DNA of 64,000 bases from Pseudomonas sessilinigenes (GCF_003850565.1 NZ_CP027706.1:4712001-4776000); one strand, 5' to 3'; positions 36,204 through 45,163 are shown, counted from the stretch's first letter. Notes: generated from the sequence alone by a model not told the origin. Numbers and translations: made by a program.

Positions 36204-37016
36204 TCAGGCACCGAGCGGGATATACAACTCCACCACGCTGTCGGGGTGCATCGGGCCGAGGAAGCGTTCACCGCTGTACTCGAACTCCACCGCATCCACG
36301 GGCACCAGCCCGGCGGCGGGCAGCCATTCGCTGTAGGCGGCGCGGAAGGTTTCCGGCAGGGTTTGCACGGTGCCGTGGTGCTCCACCCGGGCGTAATGGC
36401 GGGCGGGGATCTCCAGCTCCACCATGCCCGGCACCAGGGGCGCGTCGGCGGCCACCGGCAGGCCGGCTATGTAGCGCCATTGGTTGTCGTCCAGGGGTTG
36501 GCAGACGCCGTAGGTGCCCATCGGCTCGGCCAGGCGCTGGATTTCCTGTTCGCGGGGTTCGAAGCGTTGCCACAACTCGGGAATGGAGCCCGCATCACCC
36601 TGCTGCCAAGCCATGCCGATGATCCGCTGCGCGCTGAGAAATACCCGTTCCGGCAGTTGGGCCTTGGGGAGCTGGCGTGGAGGTTGGGCCAGGTAGCGTT
36701 GCAGGTGGCCCAGCACCTTCTGGCCGCGAGCGATGTCGCTTTCCAGTTGCCGCGCCTGCCCTTGCAGCGCCTGCTCCATGGCCAGTGGGCTGTCCAGGCC
36801 ACCCTGGTCGGCCAGGGTGCGGATGTCCTCCAGGGACATGCCCAACTGGCGCAGCCAGACGATCCGGCCGAGGGTGGCGATCTGCTGCGGGCTGTAGTAG
36901 CGATAGCCGTTGTCGCGCCCGGTGAGCATGGGGGCGAACAGGCCGATGCTGTCGTAGTGGCGCAGGGTCTTGGTGGTGAGGCCGTGGCAGCGGGCCATTT
37001 GTCCGATGGTGAGCAT
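36204..37016 (-). CDS. MerR-family regulator with GyrI-like effector domain
   Basis: A 270-residue regulator. The MerR winged HTH (MLTIGQMARCHGLTTKTLRH, then DNGYRYYSPQQIATLGRIVW) and a dimerising coiled coil precede a C-terminal GyrI-like/effector-binding domain (residues about 115-270). This layout is that of BmrR-type multidrug sensors. The start at 37016 is set by the HTH; the longer frame adds 21 unrelated codons. The target gene is not obvious. Confidence 0.85.
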   Translation of the reverse strand: MLTIGQMARCHGLTTKTLRHYDSIGLFAPMLTGRDNGYRYYSPQQIATLGRIVWLRQLGMSLEDIRTLADQGGLDSPLAMEQALQGQARQLESDIARGQKVLGHLQRYLAQPPRQLPKAQLPERVFLSAQRIIGMAWQQGDAGSIPELWQRFEPREQEIQRLAEPMGTYGVCQPLDDNQWRYIAGLPVAADAPLVPGMVELEIPARHYARVEHHGTVQTLPETFRAAYSEWLPAAGLVPVDAVEFEYSGERFLGPMHPDSVVELYIPLGA

Positions 37017-37094
37017 GGAGCGTCCTGGGTGTTGTTGGGCTTGCCGGCATCTTGGGCCTTTACCTAAGGGCAAGCTCAAGCCCGGCCGTGGTGC

Positions 37095-37466
37095 TCAGGA
37101 TGATTTTGTGGGCTTGATCAGGCTCTGGGCGGGAATGCCGAACAATTGGTGCAGTTTCCAGATCATGGGCAAGGTGAGCGCGCGCTTGCCGTTGAGCACT
37201 TCATAGACGCGGTTGGTACGGCCGATGGCGGGGACCAGGTCGGCGGCTGACAGCCCGGATTGTTCCATGCGGAACTTGATCGCCTCGATCGGGTTGGGCA
37301 GGTCGATGGAGAACTGCCTGGCTTCGTACGCTTCGATCAGGGTGATCATCACGTCGAAGTAATCGCCTTCAGGGGTTCCCGGTTGTGGTTCGTTGTCGAA
37401 CATCGGCGAGACGCTTTTCAGCGCTGCGCGATAGTCCCGGTCGGTATGGATGGGGCGGATGTTCAT
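37095..37466 (-). CDS. higA: HigA-like antitoxin
   Basis: A 123-residue antitoxin of the HigA type. An N-terminal acidic neutralising half is followed by an XRE-like HTH (FRMEQSGLSAADLVPAIGRT, then NRVYEVLNGKRALTLPMIWK). It begins 5 bases after the toxin stop codon on the same strand, so toxin-first order is kept as in other HigBA modules. It probably represses its own operon. Confidence 0.85.
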   Translation of the reverse strand: MNIRPIHTDRDYRAALKSVSPMFDNEPQPGTPEGDYFDVMITLIEAYEARQFSIDLPNPIEAIKFRMEQSGLSAADLVPAIGRTNRVYEVLNGKRALTLPMIWKLHQLFGIPAQSLIKPTKSS

Positions 37467-37471
37467 GCGGG

Positions 37472-37774
37472 TTACTCCCTGTCTACGCTGTCAGCGTCGA
37501 TGGCATCGAACTGTTGGTGCGTACCTACGAATCTGATGTAGAGCGCGCCGAAACGATAGGCCACGGCAACGATCAGTCGATACTCGTTGCCCTTGATGTT
37601 GAAGACCACCCTGCGGCTTTTGAGAATGCTGGCGTTGCGGTACTGGTCCTTGATCTGCGTGGGGTTGGACCACTGTGCATTCCTTGCTTCATCGATCCAG
37701 GCCAGCAGAGGCTGTTCTGCGTCCGGGTAGCGCTCCCAGAAGGCCTTTAACTGGCTGACTGCAGTAATTCTCAT
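37472..37774 (-). CDS. higB: HigB-family mRNA interferase toxin
   Basis: A 100-residue HigB-type toxin (PF09907). It has LKAFWERYPDAEQPLLAWID, SASILK-like positions (RNASILKSRRVVFNIKGNEY) and the strand VAVAYRFGALYIRFVGTHQQ with the catalytic-region His. These match the ribosome-dependent RNase family. The toxin gene precedes higA. Confidence 0.85.
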   Translation of the reverse strand: MRITAVSQLKAFWERYPDAEQPLLAWIDEARNAQWSNPTQIKDQYRNASILKSRRVVFNIKGNEYRLIVAVAYRFGALYIRFVGTHQQFDAIDADSVDRE

Positions 37775-37889
37775 GGCGCGATCCTAGTCCCGCCCTGGGA
37801 CTTGAACAAGTCACTGAGTGAGTCGAGCGACGTGCGGGTAGATCGCTGGATCTGCCCGCGCAGGCGACGTCGGCTCAGGGACGATCAGG

Positions 37890-38120
37890 TCATGCGCAGA
37901 GCGTGGCGTGCACGTTGTACATCGGTGCCTTGCCCATCTTTGCCAGGAAAGTGTGCCGCTCAAGCATGGCGGTCGCACTGGGGCTCCATGGCTGTCTCCA
38001 GGGTGAATTGCTTTGCCAGATGCAACAGGGTCGAGGCGTGCTCCAGGGCATCGCTGATCGGCACATCGGCCTTCACGCGAAACAGCGGATGCAGGTGTTC
38101 GCCGCACAGGGAAAGCGGAT
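37890..38120 (-). pseudogene. Degenerate DUF3077-like gene
   Basis: Minus-strand translation gives a stretch ending in LFRVKADVPISDALEHASTL then LHLAKQFTLETAMEPQCDRH, similar to Pseudomonas DUF3077 proteins. It meets TGA at 37960-37962 in place of the expected continuation. The adjacent frame continues with HTFLAKMGKAPMYNVHATLC to a stop at 37890, so a frameshift near 37960 is likely. No good start codon exists upstream in frame. This accounts for most of the 371-bp gap between higB and the GNAT gene. Confidence 0.5.
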
Positions 38121-38145
38121 TGCACCGGGAGTGGTCAGGGCGTGG

Positions 38146-38646
38146 TTACGCGAAGGGTTGCAGGGGCTTGGCCATTTCGCTGGTGGCGGCCCAGCCCAGG
38201 CCCTGGTAGAGGGGTTGGCCGGAGCGAGTGGCATGCAGGATGGCGAAACCCAGGCCGCGTTGCTGGAACTCGGCGTCCGCCAGTTGCATCAGCGCCGTGG
38301 CCAGGCCCCGGCGGCGGTGGCTGGGCTCGACGTAGACGTTGAGCACGTAGCCGCGTTGATCCTGGGTCGGGTGAGCCGGGTGGGGCGGCCAGTCGATGCT
38401 CATCAGGCCGATGCTGGCCACGGGCTGCTCGGCTTCGAGCAGCACGAAGCCGTAGTAACGACCGTCCACCAGGCGTTGATGCAGCCAGGGACGAAAGTGT
38501 TCGGTCATGACCTGCAAGGTGGCCGGTGGATGGCCGGCGTCGAGGAACATCGCCTGGCGGTGGGCGCACACCAGTTCCAGGTCCTGGAGGCCCAGGCGAC
38601 GCACATTCAGGCCTGGGACGGTGATATCGGCGGGGATCGGCTGCAT
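38146..38646 (-). CDS. GNAT acetyltransferase
   Basis: A 166-residue GNAT enzyme. The motif A region is YVLNVYVEPSHRRRGLATAL, with the acetyl-CoA-binding R-R-G-L-A, followed by LHATRSGQPLYQGLGWAAT. The start at 38646 gives a normal-length domain; the longer frame is unsupported. The substrate is unknown. Confidence 0.8.
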   Translation of the reverse strand: MQPIPADITVPGLNVRRLGLQDLELVCAHRQAMFLDAGHPPATLQVMTEHFRPWLHQRLVDGRYYGFVLLEAEQPVASIGLMSIDWPPHPAHPTQDQRGYVLNVYVEPSHRRRGLATALMQLADAEFQQRGLGFAILHATRSGQPLYQGLGWAATSEMAKPLQPFA

Positions 38647-38738
38647 CGTCTGTTCCTCGTTGGCAAGCGCTGATGCTAGGGCAGAACTTCCTGCTCGATC
38701 AGATACAGAGCGCTGCAAAAAACAGCATACAGGCCCAC

Positions 38739-38766
38739 AAAAAAGGGCCGGCCTCACGGCCAGCCC
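38739..38766 (-). terminator. Intrinsic terminator of the gamma-glutamyltransferase gene
   Basis: On the minus strand GGGCTGGCC and GGCCGGCCC form a 9-bp stem with one mismatch and a 4-base loop, followed by six T. It lies about 20 bases after the stop codon at 38787. Confidence 0.8.
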
Positions 38767-38786
38767 TTGGGTGCAGCGCAGAACCT

Positions 38787-40622
38787 TCAGTCCCCCAGCG
38801 CTTCGCCTTCACGCCGTGGGTCGGCGCCACCGGCCCAGGACGCCTTGCCCTTCGCATCACGCACGCGAACGATGGCCTGGGTGCCGCTGGTCATGTCGAT
38901 TTCATTCACCTGGTGACCCTGGGCCTGCAACGCCTGTTTCAGCGCTGGGCTGAACTGGCCCTGCTCCAGCTCGGTGGGGCCATTGCGGCTGCCGAAGTTG
39001 GGCAGGCCGACGGCGGCTTGCGGGTCGAGGTTCCAGTCGAGCATGCCGATCACCGATTTGGCCACGTACTCGATGATCTGCGAGCCGCCGGGGGAGCCGA
39101 CGCTGGCCAACAGCTCGCCGCTGGCACGATCGAAGACCAGGGTCGGCGCCATGGACGAGCGCGGGCGCTTGCCCGGCTGCACGCGGTTGGCCACGGGCTG
39201 GCCGTTCTCTTCGGGAATGAAGGAGAAATCGGTCATCTGGTTGTTGAGCATGAAGCCCTGGACCATCAGGTGCGAGCCGAACGCCGCTTCCACCGTGGTG
39301 GTCATGGACACCGCGCCGCCCTGGTCATCCACCGCCACGACCTGGGAGGTGGAGATGCGCATCGGCGAACGGTCCGGTGCATAGGCCACCTGGATGCCCC
39401 GTGGTTTGCCGGGCTCGGCCTGGCCCATGCTGCGCTCGCCGATCAGGGCGGCACGACTGGCCAGGTAGTCCGGGGCGATCAGGCCGGCCACCGGCACTGG
39501 CACGAAGTCACTGTCGGCCACGTACAGGCCGCGGTCGGCGTAGGCCAGGCGCTCGGCCTCGGCGATCAGGTGTACCGCTTGTGGCGCCGGTTCCAGGCCG
39601 GCCGGCTGTTGGGTTTTCTGCGGCTTGAGATTGGCCAGGGTGTAGCGTGGATCACGCTGCTCCAGGGCTTGCAGGGTGCCGAGGATCTGCGCCACGGCCA
39701 CGCCACCGGAGGAGGGCGGCGGCATGCCGCAGACCTGCCAGCGCTTGTAGTCGCTGCACAGTGGCGCGCGTTCCTTGGCGCGGTAGTTCTGCAGGTCGGC
39801 GAGCGACAGGCTGCCGGGGTTGGCGTGGCCCTGGACCTTGGCCACGATCTCAGCGGCGATCGGCCCCTTGTACAGCGTGTCCGGGCCTTCCTGGGCGATG
39901 CGCTTGAGCACTGCGGCCAGTTGCGGGTTCTTCAGCAAGGTGCCGACGGCCTTGGGCGTGCCATCGGCGTTGAGGAAGTAGGCGGCCATGTCCGGCGAGC
40001 GGGGCAGGGCGCTGTCGCTGCTGATCATGGTGTGCAGCCGTGGCGAGATAGCGAAGCCTTGTTCGGCCAGGCGGATCGCCGGTTCGAACAGTTGCGCCCA
40101 GGGCAGGCGACCGTGTTGCTTGTGGGCCATCTCCAGGGCACGCAAGACCCCGGGAGTGCCCACCGAGCGTCCGCCGATCTGCGCCTGGGGGAAGGGCATG
40201 GGCTTGCCGTCGGCCTGCAGGAACAGCTTCTCGGTGGCGCCCGCCGGGGCGGTTTCGCGGCCGTCATAGGTGCGCACGGCCTTGCCATCCCAAAGCACGA
40301 TCATCGCCCCGCCGCCGATCCCCGAGGATTGTGGTTCCACCAGGGTCAGTACGGCCTGCATGGCGATCGCCGCATCGATGGCCGATCCCCCTTTGCGCAG
40401 CATTTCGCGCCCGGCCTCGGCGGCCAGCGGGTTGGCGGCAGCGGCCATGTGCTTGGCGGCGTGCCGGGTCTGCATGTCGGTGCGGTAGCCCGAGGCGACT
40501 TCCGGAGCGGGTGGCAGGGCGGTGGAGGCCGGTGGATTGTGGCAGGCGGCAAGGCCCAGGGCGGCGGCGATCAGGCCGATGCCGGCCAATTGGCGATAAC
40601 GGGAGGGGAGGGTCGAGAACAC
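38787..40622 (-). CDS. ggt: Gamma-glutamyltransferase (lipoprotein form)
   Basis: A 611-residue precursor that is cleaved by itself into large and small subunits and transfers gamma-glutamyl groups from glutathione. The new N-terminal Thr should be the one in RISTSQVVAVDDQGGAVSMT, with AAFGSHLMVQGFMLNNQM and SPGGSQIIEYV in the small subunit. The start is GTG at 40622 (GGAG eight bases ahead), giving a signal with LAAC at the lipobox (LIAAALGLAACHN). The longer frame from 40691 is rejected. It acts in the periplasm. Confidence 0.9.
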   Translation of the reverse strand: MFSTLPSRYRQLAGIGLIAAALGLAACHNPPASTALPPAPEVASGYRTDMQTRHAAKHMAAAANPLAAEAGREMLRKGGSAIDAAIAMQAVLTLVEPQSSGIGGGAMIVLWDGKAVRTYDGRETAPAGATEKLFLQADGKPMPFPQAQIGGRSVGTPGVLRALEMAHKQHGRLPWAQLFEPAIRLAEQGFAISPRLHTMISSDSALPRSPDMAAYFLNADGTPKAVGTLLKNPQLAAVLKRIAQEGPDTLYKGPIAAEIVAKVQGHANPGSLSLADLQNYRAKERAPLCSDYKRWQVCGMPPPSSGGVAVAQILGTLQALEQRDPRYTLANLKPQKTQQPAGLEPAPQAVHLIAEAERLAYADRGLYVADSDFVPVPVAGLIAPDYLASRAALIGERSMGQAEPGKPRGIQVAYAPDRSPMRISTSQVVAVDDQGGAVSMTTTVEAAFGSHLMVQGFMLNNQMTDFSFIPEENGQPVANRVQPGKRPRSSMAPTLVFDRASGELLASVGSPGGSQIIEYVAKSVIGMLDWNLDPQAAVGLPNFGSRNGPTELEQGQFSPALKQALQAQGHQVNEIDMTSGTQAIVRVRDAKGKASWAGGADPRREGEALGD

Positions 40623-40758
40623 GCGTTGAGCTCCGTTCGCAAGGGAATTGAAGTGTCTTCCGTGGGGGCAATGTACAGCACTAGAAAGCATCGTTGGGCT
40701 TCACCGGCCGGCAACCCCCGGTCTTGCGCGACCGCCCGGGCGCCTCAACCTGCACCGA

Positions 40759-40772
40759 TTGACCTGTATCAG
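40759..40772 (+). promoter_or_regulatory. ANR/FNR-type box upstream of the cytochrome c peroxidase gene
   Basis: TTGACCTGTATCAG matches TTGAT-N4-ATCAA at 8 of 10 specified positions and is 62 bases before the ATG. In P. aeruginosa ccpA is known to be induced by ANR under low oxygen, so the site is plausible. Confidence 0.6.
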
Positions 40773-40834
40773 GGCACCTGCCAGCCATTGGGCACATGGT
40801 TGGGGCAAACCATAAAGCCTGATGAGAGGACGCC

Positions 40835-41827
40835 ATGTACACGAGTAAGTGGTTGCTTGTTTTCGGATTGCTGTGGGGGAGCCAGGCGTGGGGAGCGACG
40901 CCCAGCGAACCGATCCAGCCGGTGCAGCCGGCGAAGATCACGGATGTCGACAAGGTGGAGCTGGGCAAGCAATTGTTCTTCGACCCGCGCTTGTCCAAGT
41001 CCGGTTTCATTTCCTGCAACTCCTGTCACAACCTGAGCATGGGTGGCAGCGACAACCTGCCGACCTCCATCGGCCACAACTGGCAGCAGGGGCCGATCAA
41101 CTCGCCCACGGTGCTCAACTCGGGCCTGAGTTTTGCGCAGTATTGGGACGGCCGCGCCGCCACGCTCCAGGAGCAAGCAGGGGGCCCCATCGCCAACCCG
41201 GGGGAGATGGGTTTCACCCATGACCTGGCGGTGGACGTGCTGCGCTCCATCCCTCAGTACCGGGCCTCGTTCAAGCGGGTCTACGGTGACGATGGCATCA
41301 AGTTCGATGACGTGACCAACGCCATCGCGGCCTTCGAAGACACCCTGGTGACTCCCAACGCGCCCTTCGATCGCTGGCTGCAAGGCGACCAGGCGGCCAT
41401 CAGCCCCACCGCGCTCAAGGGCTACCAGTTGTTCAAGTCCATCGGCTGCGTGGCCTGTCACAACGGCGAGGCAGTGGGCGGCACCTCGTTCCAGAAGATG
41501 GGCATGATCGAGCCCTACGTGACCAAGAACCCGGCCCAGGGCGTTGCCGGACTGACCGGCAAGGACGCCGACCGGATGCGTTTCAAGGTCCCGACCCTGC
41601 GCAACGTGGCGTTGACCTATCCCTACTTCCACGACGGTGCCTACTGGACCCTGGACGAGGCGGTGGACGTCATGGCCCGCTTGCAGCTGGGACGCAAGCT
41701 GGACACCTCGCAGGTTGGCCAGATCGTCGCATTCCTGGAAACCCTGACTGGCGACCAGCCGGACTTCAAGTTGCCGATGCTGCCACCTTCCTCGGCGCAG
41801 ACTCCGCGGCCACAGCCGTTCAACTGA
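40835..41827 (+). CDS. ccpA: Periplasmic di-heme cytochrome c peroxidase
   Basis: A 330-residue secreted di-heme peroxidase that reduces hydrogen peroxide with electrons from cytochrome c or azurin. A signal peptide (LLVFGLLWGSQAWGA) precedes two heme sites, CNSCHN (about residues 68-73) and CVACHN (about 207-212). Family segments include LGKQLFFDPRLSKSGFISCN and VPTLRNVALTYPYFHDGAYW. It is transcribed alone, between the ANR box and a strong terminator. Confidence 0.93.
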   Translation: MYTSKWLLVFGLLWGSQAWGATPSEPIQPVQPAKITDVDKVELGKQLFFDPRLSKSGFISCNSCHNLSMGGSDNLPTSIGHNWQQGPINSPTVLNSGLSFAQYWDGRAATLQEQAGGPIANPGEMGFTHDLAVDVLRSIPQYRASFKRVYGDDGIKFDDVTNAIAAFEDTLVTPNAPFDRWLQGDQAAISPTALKGYQLFKSIGCVACHNGEAVGGTSFQKMGMIEPYVTKNPAQGVAGLTGKDADRMRFKVPTLRNVALTYPYFHDGAYWTLDEAVDVMARLQLGRKLDTSQVGQIVAFLETLTGDQPDFKLPMLPPSSAQTPRPQPFN

Positions 41828-41832
41828 CCATG

Positions 41833-41861
41833 AAAAAACCGCAGCTCGCTGCGGTTTTTTT
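41833..41861. terminator. Bidirectional intrinsic terminator
   Basis: AACCGCAGC and GCTGCGGTT form a 9-bp stem with a 2-base loop, with A and T runs on the two sides. It serves ccpA on the plus strand and the convergent RimJ-like gene on the minus strand. Confidence 0.85.
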
Positions 41862-41891
41862 GCGTTGCAGTCCTGTTGATGGATTGGCGGC

Positions 41892-42458
41892 TCACATAGG
41901 CCGAGGGTTGATCAACGCGGTCAGCACGTGGTCGGCCCATTCACCGTTGATCTTCAGGTAGGCGCGGGCCCGGCCTTCTTGTTCGAAGCCCAGGCGCGCA
42001 AGCAGTTGGGCGCTGCGCAGGTTCTCGGGGCGGTGGTTGGCCATGATCCGATGCAGTTGCAGTTCATCGAAGGCATGGCCGATGGCCGCTTGCAGGGCTT
42101 CGTGCATCAGGCCCCGGCCCTGGGCGTGTCGGGCCAGGGCGAAACCCAGGTGGCAGGCCTGGAACGCACCTCGCACGATGTTGGTGAAGTTGCAGGCGCC
42201 CAATACGCGCTGCTCGTCGCGATCGAACAGCAACCAGTGTCGTGCCTCTTGTGCGGCGACTTTGCCTGCCATGTCCCGTAGTCGCTGGGCCACCGCCGCA
42301 AGCTGGAAGTACTCCTCGTCGCGCAGCGGCTCCCAGGGTGCGAGGTGCTCGCGGTTATCCAGGAGGTAACGCTGCAGGGCCGGGGCTTGGTCTTGATCGG
42401 CACTGCGCAGGACCAGGCGTTGGGTATGCAGGGGCGTCGGGGTTTCGGAAGCGTTCAT
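41892..42458 (-). CDS. rimJ: Ribosomal-protein-type N-acetyltransferase, RimJ-like
   Basis: A 188-residue GNAT of the RimJ type. LHTQRLVLRSADQDQAPALQ at the start, the acetyl-CoA region LARHAQGRGLMHEALQAAIG, and HRIMANHRPENLRSAQLLAR are typical. It may acetylate ribosomal protein S5 or another N-terminus. The start at 42458 is set by the family; the longer frame from 42560 is not needed. Confidence 0.8.
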   Translation of the reverse strand: MNASETPTPLHTQRLVLRSADQDQAPALQRYLLDNREHLAPWEPLRDEEYFQLAAVAQRLRDMAGKVAAQEARHWLLFDRDEQRVLGACNFTNIVRGAFQACHLGFALARHAQGRGLMHEALQAAIGHAFDELQLHRIMANHRPENLRSAQLLARLGFEQEGRARAYLKINGEWADHVLTALINPRPM

Positions 42459-42528
42459 ATCTACCGCCTGCGGGATTGGGGAAGGGCGAAACCATGGCCC
42501 AGAAAAGGCCATGGTGGAGGGTGGGAGC

Positions 42529-43377
42529 CTAAGGCTTGGCGGCCGTTTCCTGCCAGGCATTCGCTCCGGCGGCCGCCTTGAACTTGGCGCGGTTCTCCGG
42601 GGTGGCCGGCGGTTCGGAGTCGCCGAAGATCGCCTTCAGCCAATGGCCGTCGGTGGGGTTGGGGAAGAGGATGAACTTGCGCCCGAACTGTTCGCGGTCT
42701 TCACTCATCAGCTGGCTGCGCTGCTGGACGTCGGCCACGTAGTACTTGCGTTTGAAATCGTTGAGGTTGTCGCCGAGCATCACCACCACGTTATGGTCCT
42801 TGGCGATTTCCTGCTGGCGCGGTTCCTTGTTGGAGCTGTCGCGGTACACCGTCAGGTGCTGCTCGTCGGCGAACGGCAGTTGATTGTGGCGCAGGTTGGC
42901 CAGGGCGTATTCATAGGTCTTCTCGCCCTGGTCGCGGCTGGTGACGTAGAACACTTCGACGCCCTTGGACTGGGCGTACTTGAGGAACTCCACCGCCCCC
43001 GGGGTGGCGACCGGGCCGTTGTCGGCGACCCACTGGTCCCAGGCGGCGTCGTCGAAGAACTCCTCGTCCGAGTTGATCAGGTAGCCCCAGTAGCTGTTGC
43101 TGCTGAGCACGGTGTCGTCGATATCGCTGATGATCGCCAGCGGGCGGTCGCCGGCCTTGCGTTGTTGCAGGGCCTGGTCCAGTTGCATCCTGGCGACGTT
43201 GAAGCCCTGGTAGTACAGCGCCTGGAACTCGGCGGCGGTCTGTCGCCAGGCCACGGCGGCGGTCAGCAGGTTGGAAGATGGTGCGCTGGCCTGGTCGGCG
43301 AAGGCCGGGGCACAGGTCATGGCCAGAAGCGAGAACAGCCAGGGGGCGAGGGAAGTCCCGGTGGTTTTTATTGTCAT
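42529..43377 (-). CDS. e(P4)-family acid phosphatase / 5'-nucleotidase
   Basis: A 282-residue class C (HAD-type) acid phosphatase of the e(P4) family. A signal peptide (PWLFSLLAMTCAPAFA) precedes the catalytic DxD motif in LAIISDIDDTVLSSNSYWG, VFYVTSRDQG (motif II) and VVMLGDNLNDF (acidic motif). Members dephosphorylate nucleotides such as NMN or 5'-AMP at the envelope. It is a single gene upstream of tRNA-Met on the same strand. Confidence 0.9.
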   Translation of the reverse strand: MTIKTTGTSLAPWLFSLLAMTCAPAFADQASAPSSNLLTAAVAWRQTAAEFQALYYQGFNVARMQLDQALQQRKAGDRPLAIISDIDDTVLSSNSYWGYLINSDEEFFDDAAWDQWVADNGPVATPGAVEFLKYAQSKGVEVFYVTSRDQGEKTYEYALANLRHNQLPFADEQHLTVYRDSSNKEPRQQEIAKDHNVVVMLGDNLNDFKRKYYVADVQQRSQLMSEDREQFGRKFILFPNPTDGHWLKAIFGDSEPPATPENRAKFKAAAGANAWQETAAKP

Positions 43378-43517
43378 GGTCGAGCCCTAGAAGTGAGGAT
43401 TGCGCAGCTCTCACGAACACTGCCCGGGTGTTCTATCCCAGGCTGCGCCGGCGCTCAATGCGGGTGTCGCGATTGTGGATCAATGAGGCGTAATCCCGGG
43501 TACTTTTTCGCAGGCAT

Positions 43518-43551
43518 AAAAAAACGGCCTACCTTGCGGTAAGCCGTTTTT
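43518..43551 (-). terminator. Terminator after tRNA-Met
   Basis: AAAACGGC-TACC and GGTA-GCCGTTTT pair with one mismatch; on the minus strand the stem is followed by T residues. It lies just beyond the CCA end of tRNA-Met. Confidence 0.75.
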
Positions 43552-43558
43552 CGGTACT

Positions 43559-43635
43559 TGGTGGCTACACAGGGACTTGAACCCCGGACCCCAGCATTAT
43601 GAATGCTATGCTCTAACCAACTGAGCTATGTAGCC
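43559..43635 (-). tRNA. tRNA-Met (anticodon CAT), elongator type
   Basis: The minus strand folds as a full cloverleaf: acceptor stem GGCTACA / TGTAGCC with encoded CCA, D arm GCTCAGTTGGTTAGAGC, anticodon arm TAGCA-TTCATAA-TGCTG with CAT, and T arm with GGTTCAAGTCC. The fully paired acceptor stem including its first pair, and the absence of a run of three GC pairs in the anticodon stem, indicate elongator rather than initiator tRNA. Confidence 0.95.
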
Positions 43636-43891
43636 AAGTGGCGCGCATTATTCGCTCGGAACGATCATGCGTCAAGCATTTTTTTCAAAAAAATATCTAC
43701 GCTATCAACCGCTTATCAAAATCCCCCCTTTGCTGGCATTGCCGAGTCGCCACTTGTGCCTCCAGAGGCAGCGATGTATTGCGAAGGGAACGGGTCGTTA
43801 GCAAGCTAAGGGGATGGCGTGAGTGCCCGCAAAAGTGGCACATTGACGCACCTTGCCCCTGTGCACCCACCCGTTGTACGGAAACAATTCT

Positions 43892-45109
43892 ATGGCTATC
43901 AGCAATGCCCAGCCTGTCGCAACGACGGCTTCTCCTGCCTCCCAAGGCAGCCCGCTGGTCCTGCGCATCATTGGCGCGGTGGCGCTCGCGCACCTGATCA
44001 ACGACCTGATCCAGGCGGTGATGCCGGCGATCTACCCGATGCTCAAGGCCAACTATGGCCTGACCTTCACCCAGGTGGGCCTGATTACCCTGACCTTCCA
44101 GCTCACGGCGTCGCTGCTGCAGCCCTGGGTGGGCTACTACACCGACCGACGTCCCCAGCCGTTCCTGTTGCCGGCGGGCATGGTCTGTACCCTGGTCGGT
44201 ATCCTGATGATGTCCCAGGTGAGCAGCTTCGGCTTGATCCTGCTGGCTTCCGGATTGATCGGCATCGGTTCCTCGACCTTCCACCCGGAGGCTTCGCGGG
44301 TGGCGCGCCTGGCATCCGGCGGTCGCTATGGCCTGGCGCAGTCGAGCTTCCAGGTGGGCGGCAACGCTGGCACCGCGTTCGGCCCACTGCTGGCAGCGGC
44401 GATCATCATTCCCTATGGGCAGGGCAACGTGGCCTGGTTCGGCCTGTTCGCATTGTTGGCCCTGGTGGTGCTGTATGCCATCAGTCGCTGGTACGCCAAT
44501 CATCTGCGCCTGCATCAGCTCAAGCAGGGCCAGGCGGCCACCCACGGGTTGTCCAGGGGGCGGGTGATCAGTGCCCTGGTGGTGCTGGGGCTGTTGGTGT
44601 TCTCCAAGTATTTCTACATGGCCAGCTTCACCAGCTACTTCACCTTCTACCTGATCGAGAAGTTCGACTTGTCGGTGGCCAGTTCGCAGTTGCACCTGTT
44701 CCTGTTCTTGGGGGCGGTGGCGGCGGGCACCTTCTTCGGTGGCCCCATTGGCGACAAGATCGGGCGCAAGGCGGTGATCTGGTTCTCGATCCTCGGGGTG
44801 GCGCCGTTCACCCTGCTGCTCCCTCATGTGGACCTGTTCTGGACCAGCGTCCTGAGCGTGGTGATCGGCTTCATCCTGGCCTCGGCGTTCTCGGCCATCG
44901 TGGTTTATGCCCAGGAGCTGGTGCCGGGCAACGTGGGCATGATCGCCGGGGTGTTTTTCGGCCTGATGTTCGGTTTTGGCGGGATCGGTGCAGCGCTGCT
45001 GGGGCACCTGGCGGACCTGCACGGTATCGAGCATGTGTATTTCCTGTGCTCGTTCCTGCCGCTGTTCGGCGTATTGGCGATCTTCCTGCCCCGGACCCGC
45101 AAGGCCTGA
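43892..45109 (+). CDS. fsr: MFS transporter, fosmidomycin-resistance (Fsr) type
   Basis: A 405-residue 12-helix MFS protein. The helix-1 region IGAVALAHLINDLIQAVMPA, the loop WVGYYTDRRPQPFLLPAGM and IGIGSSTFHPEASRVARLAS match the Fsr family of fosmidomycin exporters. The start is placed at 43892 (MAISNAQP); 13 extra codons upstream are possible. It ends just before a strong terminator. Confidence 0.83.
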   Translation: MAISNAQPVATTASPASQGSPLVLRIIGAVALAHLINDLIQAVMPAIYPMLKANYGLTFTQVGLITLTFQLTASLLQPWVGYYTDRRPQPFLLPAGMVCTLVGILMMSQVSSFGLILLASGLIGIGSSTFHPEASRVARLASGGRYGLAQSSFQVGGNAGTAFGPLLAAAIIIPYGQGNVAWFGLFALLALVVLYAISRWYANHLRLHQLKQGQAATHGLSRGRVISALVVLGLLVFSKYFYMASFTSYFTFYLIEKFDLSVASSQLHLFLFLGAVAAGTFFGGPIGDKIGRKAVIWFSILGVAPFTLLLPHVDLFWTSVLSVVIGFILASAFSAIVVYAQELVPGNVGMIAGVFFGLMFGFGGIGAALLGHLADLHGIEHVYFLCSFLPLFGVLAIFLPRTRKA

Positions 45110-45128
45110 GGCCAAACGCTGTCGAACA

Positions 45129-45159
45129 CGCCCGGGCCATGCCCGGGCGTTTTGTTTTT
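45129..45159 (+). terminator. Intrinsic terminator of the fsr-like gene
   Basis: CGCCCGGGC and GCCCGGGCG form a 9-bp perfect stem with a 3-base loop, followed by TTTTGTTTTT. Confidence 0.9.
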
Positions 45160-45163
45160 GGGC

